DNA from: Bradyrhizobium sp. LTSP849
GTDB taxonomy: Bacteria; Pseudomonadota; Alphaproteobacteria; Rhizobiales; Xanthobacteraceae
DNA: 64,000 nt
Direction of reading: 5' to 3'
NCBI RefSeq assembly: GCF_000938255.1
Contig: NZ_JYMR01000053.1
Location: forward strand, 124,001-188,000
Positions 44,379-55,694 of the stretch are shown piece after piece. Below the pieces are notes generated by a model, which ran no database searches, was not told the DNA's origin, and was given only the letters and a program-made list of their open reading frames with translations. Both the position numbers and the translations under genes were made by a program. Within the stretch, counting starts at the first letter, position 1. The number at the start of each line of letters is the position of its first letter.

Positions 44379-44705
44379 CTACTTGACCGACGAGAAGGCG
44401 GTCGGTGTCAGGAACTGACTGACGATGTTGCCGACGATCTGGCCGTCCGCTTCGCTCTCGGCGCGTGCTTTCATCCAGTCCAGGTCAGTCATGAACTTGC
44501 CCCACTTCGCCTCGCGGTCGGCGAGCGACTCCCAGGCCAGGAAATAGGTCAGCTCCTGGTTGGATTCACCGATCAGCGTGGTGAAGAACCCGGCCTGCTT
44601 GATGCCGTGCTTCTCCCACAGCTTGAGCGTGACCGTCTCGAACCGCTTCAGCAGCGCCGGCAAGCGGCCGGGCACGCAGCGATAGATGCGCATTTCGTAG
44701 ATCAT
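44379..44705 (-). CDS. NIPSNAP family protein
   Basis: 108 residues of the dimeric alpha/beta-barrel (ferredoxin-like) type. MIYEMRIYRCVPGRLPALLK opens it, followed by KHGIKQAGFFTTLIGESNQELTYFLAWESLADREAKWGKF. NIPSNAP proteins are of unclear function, with ties to vesicle or mitochondrial biology in eukaryotes and small-molecule enzymes in bacteria. It lies 82 nt downstream of pyrG on the same strand. Confidence 0.9.
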   Translation of the reverse strand: MIYEMRIYRCVPGRLPALLKRFETVTLKLWEKHGIKQAGFFTTLIGESNQELTYFLAWESLADREAKWGKFMTDLDWMKARAESEADGQIVGNIVSQFLTPTAFSSVK

Positions 44706-44787
44706 TGGAATTCACTCCCAGTATTGTTGTTCTTGCGGCAGCGAGTTGTCGCAACAAATTGCGCGATCGTCAAAGGCCGAGAAAGAG

Positions 44788-46419
<1,632 letters not shown>

Positions 46420-46585
46420 GGGGCTTAACCTCTAATCCCTCGAATTCGATTCGCCAAAGCGATTCGTATTCCGCCCCAAAGAATCTGCGGGCCTGTGGGT
46501 GAGCCAAAACTAAGAGTGGTGACAGGGTCTTGATGGGGATTGTTGATGCAGGACGGTAGCAGCCGCCCTGCATGGCCCCCCTGCT

Positions 46586-46975
46586 TTATTGCGAACGCGG
46601 CACCTGCGGGCCGCTCGGCGCTGCCGGCGCCTGCTGCTGTTCGTCCGCCTTCTTCAGCGAATCCAGGATGCCGCCCGAGGTCGGCGGTGCGATCGGCCCG
46701 CCTCCGGCCGGCTGGGTGTGCGACGCCGGCGCCCCGATGATCGACGAGGGCGCACGGTTGTAGCCCGCGTACCAGGACAGGAACAGGCTGGTTACGAAGA
46801 AACCGGCAGCCAGGATCGCGGTCGTGCGCGACAAGAGATTCGCAGTGCCGCGGCTCGACATGAAGCCCGCGCCTCCGCCCATGCCGAGGCCGCCGCCTTC
46901 CGATTTCTGAAGCAGGACGGCACCGATCATGACGGCAACGATCATGAGGTGGATGACGATGACAACGGTCTGCAT
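46586..46975 (-). CDS. secG: Protein translocase subunit SecG
   Basis: 129 residues: two membrane spans (VVIVIHLMIVAVMIGAVLLQ and LLSRTTAILAAGFFVTSLFL) separated by the Gly-rich LQKSEGGGLGMGGGAGF loop that marks SecG, then a long Pro/Gln-rich tail. It aids SecYE-mediated export at the inner membrane. The tail is longer than in E. coli SecG (110 residues) and low in complexity. It lies between tpiA and pyrG, on the same strand. Confidence 0.94.
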   Translation of the reverse strand: MQTVVIVIHLMIVAVMIGAVLLQKSEGGGLGMGGGAGFMSSRGTANLLSRTTAILAAGFFVTSLFLSWYAGYNRAPSSIIGAPASHTQPAGGGPIAPPTSGGILDSLKKADEQQQAPAAPSGPQVPRSQ

Positions 46976-47115
46976 AGTATCCTTCCGTCACAAGCCGACA
47001 GCGCCGGTACCGGCAGCCGATCGCGCTTCGCGGGTTTTCCTGAAGTTGCGCGGTGTTACACGATCGGAAACGGCAATGCCACCCCCGATCGGTCCCGATC
47101 GCGCCCCGAGCTTAG

Positions 47116-47871
47116 CTAGGGGCAGCCCTTGGCGATCGCAAGGAAATCGGCCGCTTTCAAGCTGGCGCCGCCGACCAGCGCGCCATTGACGTTCTTGACC
47201 GCCATCAGCTCGGCCGCATTCGATGGCTTGACCGAGCCGCCATAGAGGATGCGCATCCTGGCACCGTCCGCTTTGAACCGGGAGGTCAGGAACTCCCGGA
47301 TAAAGCCATGAATCTGCTCAACATCCTCAGCGGTGGGCGTGAGACCCGTGCCAATCGCCCAGACCGGCTCGTAGGCCACAACCAAATTGGCGGCCGTGGA
47401 GCCGTCCGGCAGCGAGCCATTGAGCTGGCCGCGCAGGATGTCGAGGGTCTGGCCGGCATCGCGCTGGCTCTGCGTCTCGCCGATGCAGACGATCGCAACC
47501 ACCCCTGCCCGCCAGGCAGCCTCGGCCTTCTGCTTCACCAGGGCGTCGCTCTCGCCATGGTCGGCGCGGCGCTCGGAATGGCCGACAATGATGGCGCTCG
47601 CGCCCGCATCCGCCAGCATTTCGGCAGCGATATCGCCGGTATGAGCGCCTGAGGTCTTGGGATGGCAGTCTTGCGCCCCAACGGTCACCGCCTTGCCGCG
47701 CGCCTTCTCGGCGAAGGCCGCAATCAGGGTTGCCGGCGGGCAGACCAGCAGATCGGCCTTGCCGGCCACCTCTGCCGCACCGTTGAGCATGGCGTCGAAT
47801 TCGGCAGTCGAGGCCGTGAGGCCGTTCATTTTCCAGTTGCCGGCAATCAGCGGTCGGATGGCGTCGGTCAT
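47116..47871 (-). CDS. tpiA: Triosephosphate isomerase
   Basis: 251 residues. Substrate-binding GNWKMNG near the start, catalytic His in IIVGHSERRADHGE, catalytic Glu in VVAYEPVWAIGTG and the phosphate loop RILYGGSVKPSNAAEL and GALVGGASL. The ATG at 47871 (MTDAIRPLIAGNWK) is the usual start; the five extra upstream codons are not conserved. The gene is divergent from ppiD with a 222-bp gap. Confidence 0.96.
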   Translation of the reverse strand: MTDAIRPLIAGNWKMNGLTASTAEFDAMLNGAAEVAGKADLLVCPPATLIAAFAEKARGKAVTVGAQDCHPKTSGAHTGDIAAEMLADAGASAIIVGHSERRADHGESDALVKQKAEAAWRAGVVAIVCIGETQSQRDAGQTLDILRGQLNGSLPDGSTAANLVVAYEPVWAIGTGLTPTAEDVEQIHGFIREFLTSRFKADGARMRILYGGSVKPSNAAELMAVKNVNGALVGGASLKAADFLAIAKGCP

Positions 47872-48093
47872 GTCAAATTCCAGCAAAATGAGGTTTGTCC
47901 ATGCGCTAGCAGAGGTGCCGCGGCAGTTCCAGAGACCAGGGGCTTTTAACCGCAGGACCAGGCACCGGCCTGACCTGAGGTTGCGGGGGGAAAGCCGCCA
48001 CTTTATGATGCCATATCAATTTGGTGACGCGCTCTTGCGGAATCTGCATTAAGACGCGCTCCCGTTCCCCTCCTGCCAAACAAGTTGGACCAA

Positions 48094-49992
48094 ATGCTTC
48101 GAGGAATGCGCAAGGCCTCATCAAACTGGGTCGGCAAGACCATTATGGCCGTGGTGATGGGTGTATTGATCATCAGCTTCGGCGTCTGGGGCATCGCCGA
48201 CATCTTCAAGGGCTTCGGGCAGTCCACGGTGGCCAAGGTGGGCAACACCGAGATTTCGCTGAACGAGTTCCGCCAGATCTACACCGACCGCCTCCAGCAG
48301 ATCAGCCGCCAGTTCGGCCGCCCGCTCACGCCTGACCAGGCGCGCGCCTTCGGCCTCGACCGCCAGGTGCTCCAGCAGACCATTGCGGAAGCAGCGCTTG
48401 ACGAAGAGGCGCGCCGGCTCGGGCTCGGCCAGTCCGACGACCAGATCCGCCAGCTCATCATGAACGATCCGAACTTCAAAGGCGTCGGCGGCGCCTTTGA
48501 TGCGAACCGCTTCCAGGCCATGATCCGCAATTTCGGCTACACCGAGCAGCGCTACGTGGCCGAGCAGCGCAAGGTGTCGCTGCGCCGGCAGATCACCGGC
48601 ACGATCGGCGCCGGACTCGAGCCGCCCAAGGCCATGCTCGAGGTGCTGACGCGTTTCCAGAACGAGCAGCGCGCGATCGAGTTCGTCAAGCTCGACGCAG
48701 CGCAGGCGGGCACCATCGACGCGCCCTCGCCCGAGGCGCTTGCCGCCTATTTCGAGGACCACAAGGTCCAGTTCCGCGCGCCTGAATTTCGCAAGATCGC
48801 CTTCGTCGTGATCTCGCCAGAAGAGATCGGCAAGTGGAGCCAGGTCTCCGACGACGATGCGAAAAAACTGTTCGACCAGCGCAAGAACCAGCTCGGCACG
48901 CCGGAGAAGCGCCAGATCCACCAGATCGTATTCCCGAACGCCGCCGAGGCGCAGGCCGCGCGTGAGCGCCTCGCCGGCGGGCTGTCGTTCGAGGATCTCG
49001 GCAAGGAGCGCGGACTGAGCGCCTCCGACGTCGATCTTGGGCTGGTGACCAAGTCGTCGCTCGATCCGGCGATTGGCGACGCTGTCTTTGCACTTCCCGC
49101 CGGCGAAATCAGCCAGCCGATCGAGGGCCGTCTCGGCACCGCGATCGTCAAGGTCGACAAAATCGAACCGGGTGTCGAGGCCAACTACGCCAGCCTCGCC
49201 GACGGCATCAAGCGCGAGATCGCAACCGAGCGTGCACGCATCAAGGTCGCGGAGCTGCGCGACAAGATGGAAGACGAGCGCGGCGCCGGCACCAGCGTCG
49301 TCGACGCGGCGCAGAAGCTCGGGCTCGCAGCCGTGACCGTCGACGCCGTCGATCGCTCCGGCCGCGCGCCGGACGGTCAGCCCGTCGCCAGCATTCCGCA
49401 GGGCCTCGACGTGGTGTCGCAGGCCTTCAACAGCGACGTCGGCGTCGACAACGATCCGATCTCGTTCCGCGGCGGCTATGTCTGGTACGACGTGCTCGCC
49501 ACCACGCCGTCGCGCGACCGCAATCTCGACGAGGTCCGCGACCAGGTCGAGGCGCGCTGGCGCCAGGACCAGATCGCCGCCAAGCTCAAGACCAAGGCGA
49601 GCGAGATGGTGCAGAAGCTCGAACAGGGCGGCAAGCTCGCTGACGAGGCGGCCGCCGTCGGCGCCACGGTCCAGACCGCGACCGGCTTCAAGCGCGACGA
49701 CTCCCCCGCCGGCGTGCCCACGAACGTGGTTGCGGCCGCCTTCCGCACTGCCAAGGATGGCGTCGGGCAGACGCCCGTGGCCGGCGGCGGCGAAGTCATC
49801 GTCTTCCGCGTCACCGACATCATCGAGCCAGCGGTCGATGCCGCCTCCGATGCCATCAAGAAGCTGAAGGACAGCATCGACCGCGCGTTGACCGACGAGC
49901 AGGTTGCATCCTACGTCAACAAGCTTCAAACCGATATCGGGACCACCATTAATCAGGCCGCCTTCGCGCAGGTGACGGGCGCGAACCAGTAA
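48094..49992 (+). CDS. ppiD: PpiD-like membrane-anchored peptidyl-prolyl isomerase
   Basis: 632 residues from the ATG at 48094. A single N-terminal membrane anchor (TIMAVVMGVLIISFGVWGIA) is followed by a SurA-N-like helical domain (VAKVGNTEISLNEFRQIYTD) and a parvulin rotamase core (KRQIHQIVFPNAAEAQAARE through GLVTKSSLDPAIGDAVFALP). The bulk is periplasmic and probably helps fold exported or outer-membrane proteins. An upstream TTG at 48085 is also in frame. It lies 14 nt from trpD, an association kept in many alphaproteobacteria without known functional reason. Confidence 0.9.
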   Translation: MLRGMRKASSNWVGKTIMAVVMGVLIISFGVWGIADIFKGFGQSTVAKVGNTEISLNEFRQIYTDRLQQISRQFGRPLTPDQARAFGLDRQVLQQTIAEAALDEEARRLGLGQSDDQIRQLIMNDPNFKGVGGAFDANRFQAMIRNFGYTEQRYVAEQRKVSLRRQITGTIGAGLEPPKAMLEVLTRFQNEQRAIEFVKLDAAQAGTIDAPSPEALAAYFEDHKVQFRAPEFRKIAFVVISPEEIGKWSQVSDDDAKKLFDQRKNQLGTPEKRQIHQIVFPNAAEAQAARERLAGGLSFEDLGKERGLSASDVDLGLVTKSSLDPAIGDAVFALPAGEISQPIEGRLGTAIVKVDKIEPGVEANYASLADGIKREIATERARIKVAELRDKMEDERGAGTSVVDAAQKLGLAAVTVDAVDRSGRAPDGQPVASIPQGLDVVSQAFNSDVGVDNDPISFRGGYVWYDVLATTPSRDRNLDEVRDQVEARWRQDQIAAKLKTKASEMVQKLEQGGKLADEAAAVGATVQTATGFKRDDSPAGVPTNVVAAAFRTAKDGVGQTPVAGGGEVIVFRVTDIIEPAVDAASDAIKKLKDSIDRALTDEQVASYVNKLQTDIGTTINQAAFAQVTGANQ

Positions 49993-50006
49993 GTTGAAAG
50001 CACGCG

Positions 50007-51020
50007 ATGGACGACCTGAAATCGATCATTGGAAAAGTGGCGACCGGCGCCAGCCTGTCGCGCGACGAAGCGGCCTCCGCCTTCGACGCCGTGATGTCGG
50101 GCGAGGCCACGCCCTCGCAGATGGGCGGCCTCTTGATGGCGCTGCGGGTGCGCGGCGAGACCGTCGACGAGATCACCGGCGCGGTCTCGGCGATGCGGTC
50201 GAAGATGCTAACCGTCACTGCACCAGCTGACGCCGTCGATATCGTCGGCACCGGCGGCGACGGCTCCGGCTCGGTCAACGTCTCGACCTGCGCCGCCTTC
50301 ATCGTCTCGGGCACCGGCCTGCCGGTGGCCAAGCACGGCAACCGTGCGCTGTCGTCGCGCTCGGGCGCGGCCGACGTGCTGGCCTCGCTCGGCGTGAAGA
50401 TCGATCTTAAGCCCGAACAGATCGGCCGCTGCGTGCGCGAATGCGGCATCGGCTTCATGTTCGCGCCCGCTCACCACCCGGCCATGAAGAACGTCGGTCC
50501 GACCCGGGTCGAGCTCGCCACCCGCACAATCTTCAATCTGGTCGGACCGCTGTCGAACCCGGCCGGCGTCAAGCGGCAGATGGTCGGCGTGTTCTCGCGG
50601 CAATGGGTGCAGCCGCTGGCGCAGGTGCTGAAAAACCTCGGCTCCGAATCCGCCTGGGTCGTGCACGGCTCCGATGGGCTGGACGAGATCACCCTCACCG
50701 GCCCGACCTTCGTCTCCGCGCTCCACAATGGCGAGATCCGGAATTTCGAAGTGACGCCGGAGGATGCCGGCCTGCCGCGTTGCGAGCCCGGCGCGCTCAA
50801 AGGCGGCGACGCCGACTCCAATGCGATTGCGCTCCAGAGCGTACTCGACGGCAAGCCGAGCCCCTATCGCGACGTCGCGCTGATGAACGCAGCGGCCGCA
50901 CTGATCGTGGCCGGACGTGCCAAGGACCTCAGGGAAGGGGTCGCGATCGGGACAAAGTCGCTCGACAGCGGCGCGGCGAGCGCGCGGCTGAAACATCTGA
51001 TCGCGGTCTCAAACGGCTGA
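50007..51020 (+). CDS. trpD: Anthranilate phosphoribosyltransferase
   Basis: 337 residues. The PRPP/anthranilate site is clear in VDIVGTGGDGSGSVNVSTCA, VAKHGNRALSSRSGAADVLA and FMFAPAHHPAMKNVGPTR. It adds phosphoribose to anthranilate in tryptophan synthesis. It starts 14 nt after ppiD, and trpC follows after 8 nt, so the four genes ppiD-trpD-trpC-moaC are probably one transcript. Confidence 0.97.
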   Translation: MDDLKSIIGKVATGASLSRDEAASAFDAVMSGEATPSQMGGLLMALRVRGETVDEITGAVSAMRSKMLTVTAPADAVDIVGTGGDGSGSVNVSTCAAFIVSGTGLPVAKHGNRALSSRSGAADVLASLGVKIDLKPEQIGRCVRECGIGFMFAPAHHPAMKNVGPTRVELATRTIFNLVGPLSNPAGVKRQMVGVFSRQWVQPLAQVLKNLGSESAWVVHGSDGLDEITLTGPTFVSALHNGEIRNFEVTPEDAGLPRCEPGALKGGDADSNAIALQSVLDGKPSPYRDVALMNAAAALIVAGRAKDLREGVAIGTKSLDSGAASARLKHLIAVSNG

Positions 51021-51028
51021 GCCTCCCC

Positions 51029-51850
51029 ATGTCGGACATCCTGACCAAGATCGAAGTCTACAAGCGCGAGGAGATCGCGGCCGCCAAGCGCGCGCAGCCG
51101 CTGTCGGCGGTCGAGGCGAAGGCCAAGGCGCAAGCCGCCCCGCGCGGTTTCTTGCGCGCAATCCGGAGCAAGATCTCCAATGGCGATTACGCGCTGATCG
51201 CCGAGGTCAAGAAGGCCTCGCCGTCGAAGGGGCTCATCCGCGCGGATTTTGATCCGCCGCTGCTCGCCAAGGCCTATGAAGCGGGCGGCGCCGCCTGTCT
51301 GTCGGTGCTGACGGATGCGCCCTCGTTTCAGGGGCATCTCGACTTCATGATGGCGGCGCGCGCGGCAACCTCGCTGCCGGTGCTGCGCAAGGACTTTCTG
51401 TTCGACACCTACCAGGTGGCGGAGGCGCGCGCGCATGGTGCCGACTGCATCCTCATCATCATGGCCGCACTCGACGATGCGACGGCCAAGGATCTCGAAG
51501 ACGCCGCCATCGCCTATGGCATGGACGTCCTGATCGAGATCCACGACCACGCCGAGCTCGATCGGGCGCTCAAGCTCCGCTCGCCGATGATCGGCGTCAA
51601 CAACCGCAATTTGCGTACCTTCGAGACCACGCTTGCGACCAGCGAGACGCTGGCGCCGCTGATCCCTGGGGAACGGCTCATGGTCGGCGAGAGTGGCATT
51701 TTCACGCCCGCGGACCTCGCCCGGCTTGAGCGCGTCGGCATGTCGACCTTCCTGGTCGGCGAGAGCCTGATGCGTCAGGCCGACGTGACCGCTGCTACAC
51801 GCACGCTGCTTGCGCGCGAGACCACGTCGCGTGCGACGGGCACGCGCTGA
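51029..51850 (+). CDS. trpC: Indole-3-glycerol phosphate synthase
   Basis: 273 residues, monofunctional TIM-barrel enzyme that closes the indole ring. Conserved strands are IAEVKKASPSKGLIR (Lys and Ser of the active site), LRKDFLFDTYQVAEARAHGA, IGVNNRNLRTFE and VGESGIFTPADLARL. The start is the ATG at 51029, 8 nt after trpD. Its TGA is followed after one base by the moaC ATG. Confidence 0.97.
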   Translation: MSDILTKIEVYKREEIAAAKRAQPLSAVEAKAKAQAAPRGFLRAIRSKISNGDYALIAEVKKASPSKGLIRADFDPPLLAKAYEAGGAACLSVLTDAPSFQGHLDFMMAARAATSLPVLRKDFLFDTYQVAEARAHGADCILIIMAALDDATAKDLEDAAIAYGMDVLIEIHDHAELDRALKLRSPMIGVNNRNLRTFETTLATSETLAPLIPGERLMVGESGIFTPADLARLERVGMSTFLVGESLMRQADVTAATRTLLARETTSRATGTR

Positions 51851-51851
51851 C

Positions 51852-52352
51852 ATGGCGCGCAAGCCGGCGAAGAAGGCGATCCCTGCCCTCACCCATATCG
51901 GCGCCTCGGGCGAGGCACGCATGGTCGATGTGTCGGACAAGCCCGCGACCGAGCGGCTCGCAGTCGCGGAAGGCCGCGTCGTCATGACCAGGGCAACGCT
52001 CGATCTGATCGTCTCGGGAAATGCCAAGAAGGGCGACGTACTCGGCACCGCGCGCATCGCCGGCATCATGGCGGCCAAGCGCACCTCGGAGCTGATTCCG
52101 CTCTGTCATCCGCTCGCGCTGTCGAAGGTGACGGTCGACATCGAACCCGACGCGAAACTGCCGGGCTGTGTGGTCCGCGCCAGCGTGAAGGTGACCGGCC
52201 CCACAGGCGTCGAGATGGAAGCGCTGACGGCAGTTTCCGTCGCCTGCCTCACCATCTACGACATGATCAAGGCGGTGGAGCGCGGTGTGCGCATCGAGGG
52301 CATCCACCTCATCGAAAAACTTGGCGGTAAGTCCGGCCACTACCGCGCCTGA
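51852..52352 (+). CDS. moaC: Cyclic pyranopterin monophosphate synthase
   Basis: Makes cPMP in the first step of molybdenum cofactor synthesis. 166 residues from the ATG at 51852. Active-site blocks are KRTSELIPLCHPLALSKV and the GVEMEALTAVSVACLTIYDM stretch, with the Lys in MIKAVERG. It starts one base after the trpC stop. In related genomes moeA and lexA come next; here they lie over 7 kb downstream. Confidence 0.97.
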   Translation: MARKPAKKAIPALTHIGASGEARMVDVSDKPATERLAVAEGRVVMTRATLDLIVSGNAKKGDVLGTARIAGIMAAKRTSELIPLCHPLALSKVTVDIEPDAKLPGCVVRASVKVTGPTGVEMEALTAVSVACLTIYDMIKAVERGVRIEGIHLIEKLGGKSGHYRA

Positions 52353-52362
52353 TCGCAGGCCG

Positions 52363-52527
52363 CTACTTCAGCGACGAGCTGATCGACCCGAATTTTGCGT
52401 TGAGCCTGCTGCCCATGCCGTTCACGATCGTGATGATGGCGAGCGCGATGCCGGCTGCGATCAGGCCGTATTCGATCGCGGTCGCGCCGGATTCGTCGGC
52501 GAGGAAGTTCGTCAAAGTGTTTTTCAT
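52363..52527 (-). CDS. Flp/Fap-type pilin
   Basis: 54 residues from the ATG at 52527. A short leader (MKNTLTNFLADESG) is followed by ATAIEYGLIAAGIALAIITI, the class IVb pilin core with the invariant Glu-Tyr. The prepilin peptidase site would be the Gly before ATAIEYG. Such pilins form bundle fibres built by Tad machinery. No tad/cpa genes are in this window, so it is an orphan here. Convergent with moaC. Confidence 0.92.
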   Translation of the reverse strand: MKNTLTNFLADESGATAIEYGLIAAGIALAIITIVNGMGSRLNAKFGSISSSLK

Positions 52528-52787
52528 GATCGTATCCTCTCTTCGTCTCTGCCAGCCTTGCTCGCAAATCGCGTGCCATTGCGGCATCAAGGATCGTCAA
52601 CAAGTTAGATGGTTAAGCCCTGGTTGATGTCGTGATGACCGGCAAGAATTGACCGGCATCACCAGACCTTGCGGCAAATCCTGCACGCCTGTCGTCATAC
52701 GCATCGATTGCATTTGTGTATTACGGTTTATGTCGCATTAACTGCGCTTCCTAACGTCGCCTCCACATCGTTCCCGTAAACCGACGG

Positions 52788-55559
52788 ATGTCATGGGGAT
52801 CAAGAGCTGACCCTGACGTGTGCACGGCAACGATCGACATGATGACGAGATACGGCAGTCGCCTCTTTGACCAGGCCTTCGTGCGCAGCGGACCGATCCG
52901 CTGGCTGGTGGTGGGCGGCACGCTCCTGATCGCGGCGATCGCCGTCGGCGCGACGTTGATGGCCCAGAATTTCCGCGAACGCGCGCTACGCAACAGCGGC
53001 CGCGAGCTCGAGAACACCGTGCTGCTGCTCGCCCATCATTTCGATCAGCAATTGCAGGATTTCGCCGTCATCCAGAAGGATTTCGTCGACCACGTCCACG
53101 CGAGCGGAATCACGACTGCGGAAGACTATCGCACGCGCCTCTCCGGCCAGGACATCCATCGCATGCTGCGCTCGAAGATCGAGGCGCTGCCTTACATGGG
53201 TGGCGTCAACATCATCGATGTAGACGGCAATGTGATCAATTCGTCGACGGCATGGCCGGCGCCGAAGATCAACGTTGCCGATCGCGCCTATTTCCGCAGC
53301 TTCCGCTACGACCCCTATGCGCCCGACGTTCTGATCGAGCCGGTACATAGCCGCATCTCCGGCGCCTGGACCATCCTGATCTTGCGCAAGATCGTCGCGC
53401 CGGACGGCGAGTTCATGGGCGTGATCGGGCGCGGCATCGAGCCCGCCAATTTCGAGAAATTCTTCGAGACCGTGGTGCTCGGCGAAGGCGCCACCATCTC
53501 GATGCTGCATCGGGACGGCACGCTGCTCGCCCGTTATCCCCATTCGAGCGATCTGATGGGGCGGAATTTCAAGACCGGCCCGTTCGAGCAGCAGAGGGTG
53601 TTCGGGCTCGATCACTTCGCCGGACGCTTCATCAGTCCGGTTGACGGCGACGACCGGCTGATCTCCGCGCGCGCCCTGCCCCACTTCCCGATCCTGATGA
53701 TGGCGACCACGACACGCGCGGCGGCGCTGGCGGACTGGCGCGAGCAGATCGGCATCCTGATTTCGGTTGCCGGCGCGTCCGCGCTTGCGATCGCAGGCGT
53801 GCTGATCGCAATCGTGCGCAAGCTCCTGGAGCAGCACCGCCTCTCGCGCGAGCGGCTGACGCTGGAAAAGCAGCGCCTCGACCGCGCCGTGAACAACATG
53901 ACCCAGGGCCTGCTGCTGTTCGACGCCTCGCAGAAACTCGTGATCTGCAACCAGCGCTACATCGAAATGTACGGACTGTCGGCCGAGATCGTGAAGCCCG
54001 GCTACAGCTTCCACGACATCATCGCGCACCGCAAAGCCACGGGCTCATTCACGGGCGACGTGGACCAGTATGTCGCGCGCGTGCTGCGCGACATCCACGC
54101 GCGCAACTCCATGGTCGTGGAGACCGGCGACGGCCGCTCGATCCAGATCGTCAACGAGCCTCTCGGTGACGGCGGCTGGGTGGCGACGCATGAGGACATC
54201 ACCGAACGCCGTCGCATCGAAGAGCGCATCACCCACCTCGCCCATTACGACGCGCTGACCGACCTGCCCAACCGCGCCATGTTCCACGAACATTTGCGCG
54301 GAGAGCTGGCCGCCATCGCCGACGGCGAAGAACTCGCGGTGCACTACATCGACATCGACGAATTCAAGGGCGTCAACGACGCGCTCGGCCATCTCGTCGG
54401 CGACGAGCTCCTGAAATCGGTTGCCGCAAGCCTCAGCCGCTGCGCGGGGCCAATGGATTTCGTGGCGCGGCTCGGCGGCGACGAATTCGCGATCGTGCAG
54501 AGCACGGTGACGTCGCCGGACCAGGTCAACGACCTCGTCGCGCGGATCTTCGCGGCGATCCGTACGCCGTTCGACTGCATGGGCCATCATCTTACCACCG
54601 ACGCCAGCATCGGCATCGCGCTGGCGCCGGGGCACGGCACCGCGCTGGACCAGATCCTGAAGAACGCGGACATGGCGATGTATGCCGCCAAAGCCGCAGG
54701 CCGCCGCACCTATCGCTTCTTCGAGCAGGAAATGGATGCCAAGGTTCGCGAGCGGCGGCAACTCGAGATCGACCTGCGCCACGCCATCGCCCATGGCGAC
54801 CTCGAAGTCTATTACCAGCCCTGCCTCAGCCTGAAGGACGACCGCATCACCGGCTGCGAGGCGTTGGTGCGCTGGCGCCATCCCGGGCGCGGCATGGTGT
54901 CACCGGCCGAGTTCATCCCGATCGCGGAGGATACCGGCCTGATCAACGAGATCGGCGAATGGGTGCTGGCGACCGCCTGCCGCGACGCGGCCGCCTGGCC
55001 CGACGACATCCGCCTCGCCGTCAACGTCTCGCCGGTGCAGTTCAAGAGCGGCACGCTGGCGCTGAAGATCATGGCGGCGCTGGCCACCTCCAACCTGCCC
55101 GCGAGCCGGCTCGAGCTCGAGATCACCGAGGCCGTGCTGATCCGCGACGACGACGCTGCGCTTGCGATCCTGCATCAGCTCCGCGCCATCGGCGTGCGCA
55201 TCGCGCTCGACGATTTCGGCACCGGCTACTCGTCGCTGAGCTACCTGCACCGCTTCCCGTTCGACAAGATCAAGATCGACCGCTGCTTCGTCAGCGACAT
55301 CGCGGGTCCTGACGGCTCCGCCAGCATCGTGCAGGCCGTGGTCAGCCTCGCCAGCGCCCGCCGCATGGCCACCACGGCCGAGGGCGTCGAGACCGAGGAG
55401 CAGCAGCGCCTGCTGCGCGCGCTCGGCTGCTCCGAGATGCAGGGCTATCTGTTCAGCGCCGCAAAACCGGCCGACAAGGTGCTGGAGCTGTTCGCGCTAC
55501 ATCGCAACCGGCTCGCCCAGCGCGATGGCAACGAGAGCCGCCGCCGCGAAGCAGGCTAG
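52788..55559 (+). CDS. Membrane GGDEF-EAL protein with Cache and PAS domains
   Basis: 923 residues. TM1 (about 39-60), a periplasmic double-Cache-like sensor, TM2 (about 324-342), a PAS domain (from DRAVNNMTQGLLLFDASQKL), a GGDEF domain with intact LGGDEFAIV near residue 563, and an EAL domain with CEALVRWRHPGRG near 690 plus ALDDFGTGYSSLSYLHRFPFDKIKID (shown in parts: DDFGTGYSSL, KIKID). Both active sites look intact, so it may make or break c-di-GMP. The product-inhibition I-site reads GPMD in place of RxxD. The ATG at 52788 is used; 52839 is an alternative. No c-di-GMP target gene is adjacent except the pilin. Confidence 0.93.
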   Translation: MSWGSRADPDVCTATIDMMTRYGSRLFDQAFVRSGPIRWLVVGGTLLIAAIAVGATLMAQNFRERALRNSGRELENTVLLLAHHFDQQLQDFAVIQKDFVDHVHASGITTAEDYRTRLSGQDIHRMLRSKIEALPYMGGVNIIDVDGNVINSSTAWPAPKINVADRAYFRSFRYDPYAPDVLIEPVHSRISGAWTILILRKIVAPDGEFMGVIGRGIEPANFEKFFETVVLGEGATISMLHRDGTLLARYPHSSDLMGRNFKTGPFEQQRVFGLDHFAGRFISPVDGDDRLISARALPHFPILMMATTTRAAALADWREQIGILISVAGASALAIAGVLIAIVRKLLEQHRLSRERLTLEKQRLDRAVNNMTQGLLLFDASQKLVICNQRYIEMYGLSAEIVKPGYSFHDIIAHRKATGSFTGDVDQYVARVLRDIHARNSMVVETGDGRSIQIVNEPLGDGGWVATHEDITERRRIEERITHLAHYDALTDLPNRAMFHEHLRGELAAIADGEELAVHYIDIDEFKGVNDALGHLVGDELLKSVAASLSRCAGPMDFVARLGGDEFAIVQSTVTSPDQVNDLVARIFAAIRTPFDCMGHHLTTDASIGIALAPGHGTALDQILKNADMAMYAAKAAGRRTYRFFEQEMDAKVRERRQLEIDLRHAIAHGDLEVYYQPCLSLKDDRITGCEALVRWRHPGRGMVSPAEFIPIAEDTGLINEIGEWVLATACRDAAAWPDDIRLAVNVSPVQFKSGTLALKIMAALATSNLPASRLELEITEAVLIRDDDAALAILHQLRAIGVRIALDDFGTGYSSLSYLHRFPFDKIKIDRCFVSDIAGPDGSASIVQAVVSLASARRMATTAEGVETEEQQRLLRALGCSEMQGYLFSAAKPADKVLELFALHRNRLAQRDGNESRRREAG

Positions 55560-55591
55560 CAAGGACCGCTAGTTCGTGGGTGGACAGACTT

Positions 55592-55686
55592 CGTAGGGTG
55601 GGCAAAGCGAAGCGTGCCCACCTCTTGTCTTGCCGCGCATGCAGAAGCGGTGGGCACGTCGCTTACGCGCCTTTGCCCACCCTACG
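55592..55686. repeat. Dispersed inverted-repeat element, copy B
   Basis: CGTAGGGTGGGCAAAG (55592-55607) and CTTTGCCCACCCTACG (55671-55686) form a perfect 16-bp inverted repeat; the inner AAGCGTGCCCACC and GGTGGGCACG also pair. Its ends match the element at 27630-27717. It lies between the convergent GGDEF-EAL and ctpA genes, 32 nt after the first stop. Confidence 0.88.
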
Positions 55687-55694
55687 GCATCTTG

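Noticed and set aside
48121..49929. A 602-codon open frame antisense to ppiD
   Set aside because: Composition follows from the ppiD codons and no protein motif is present.
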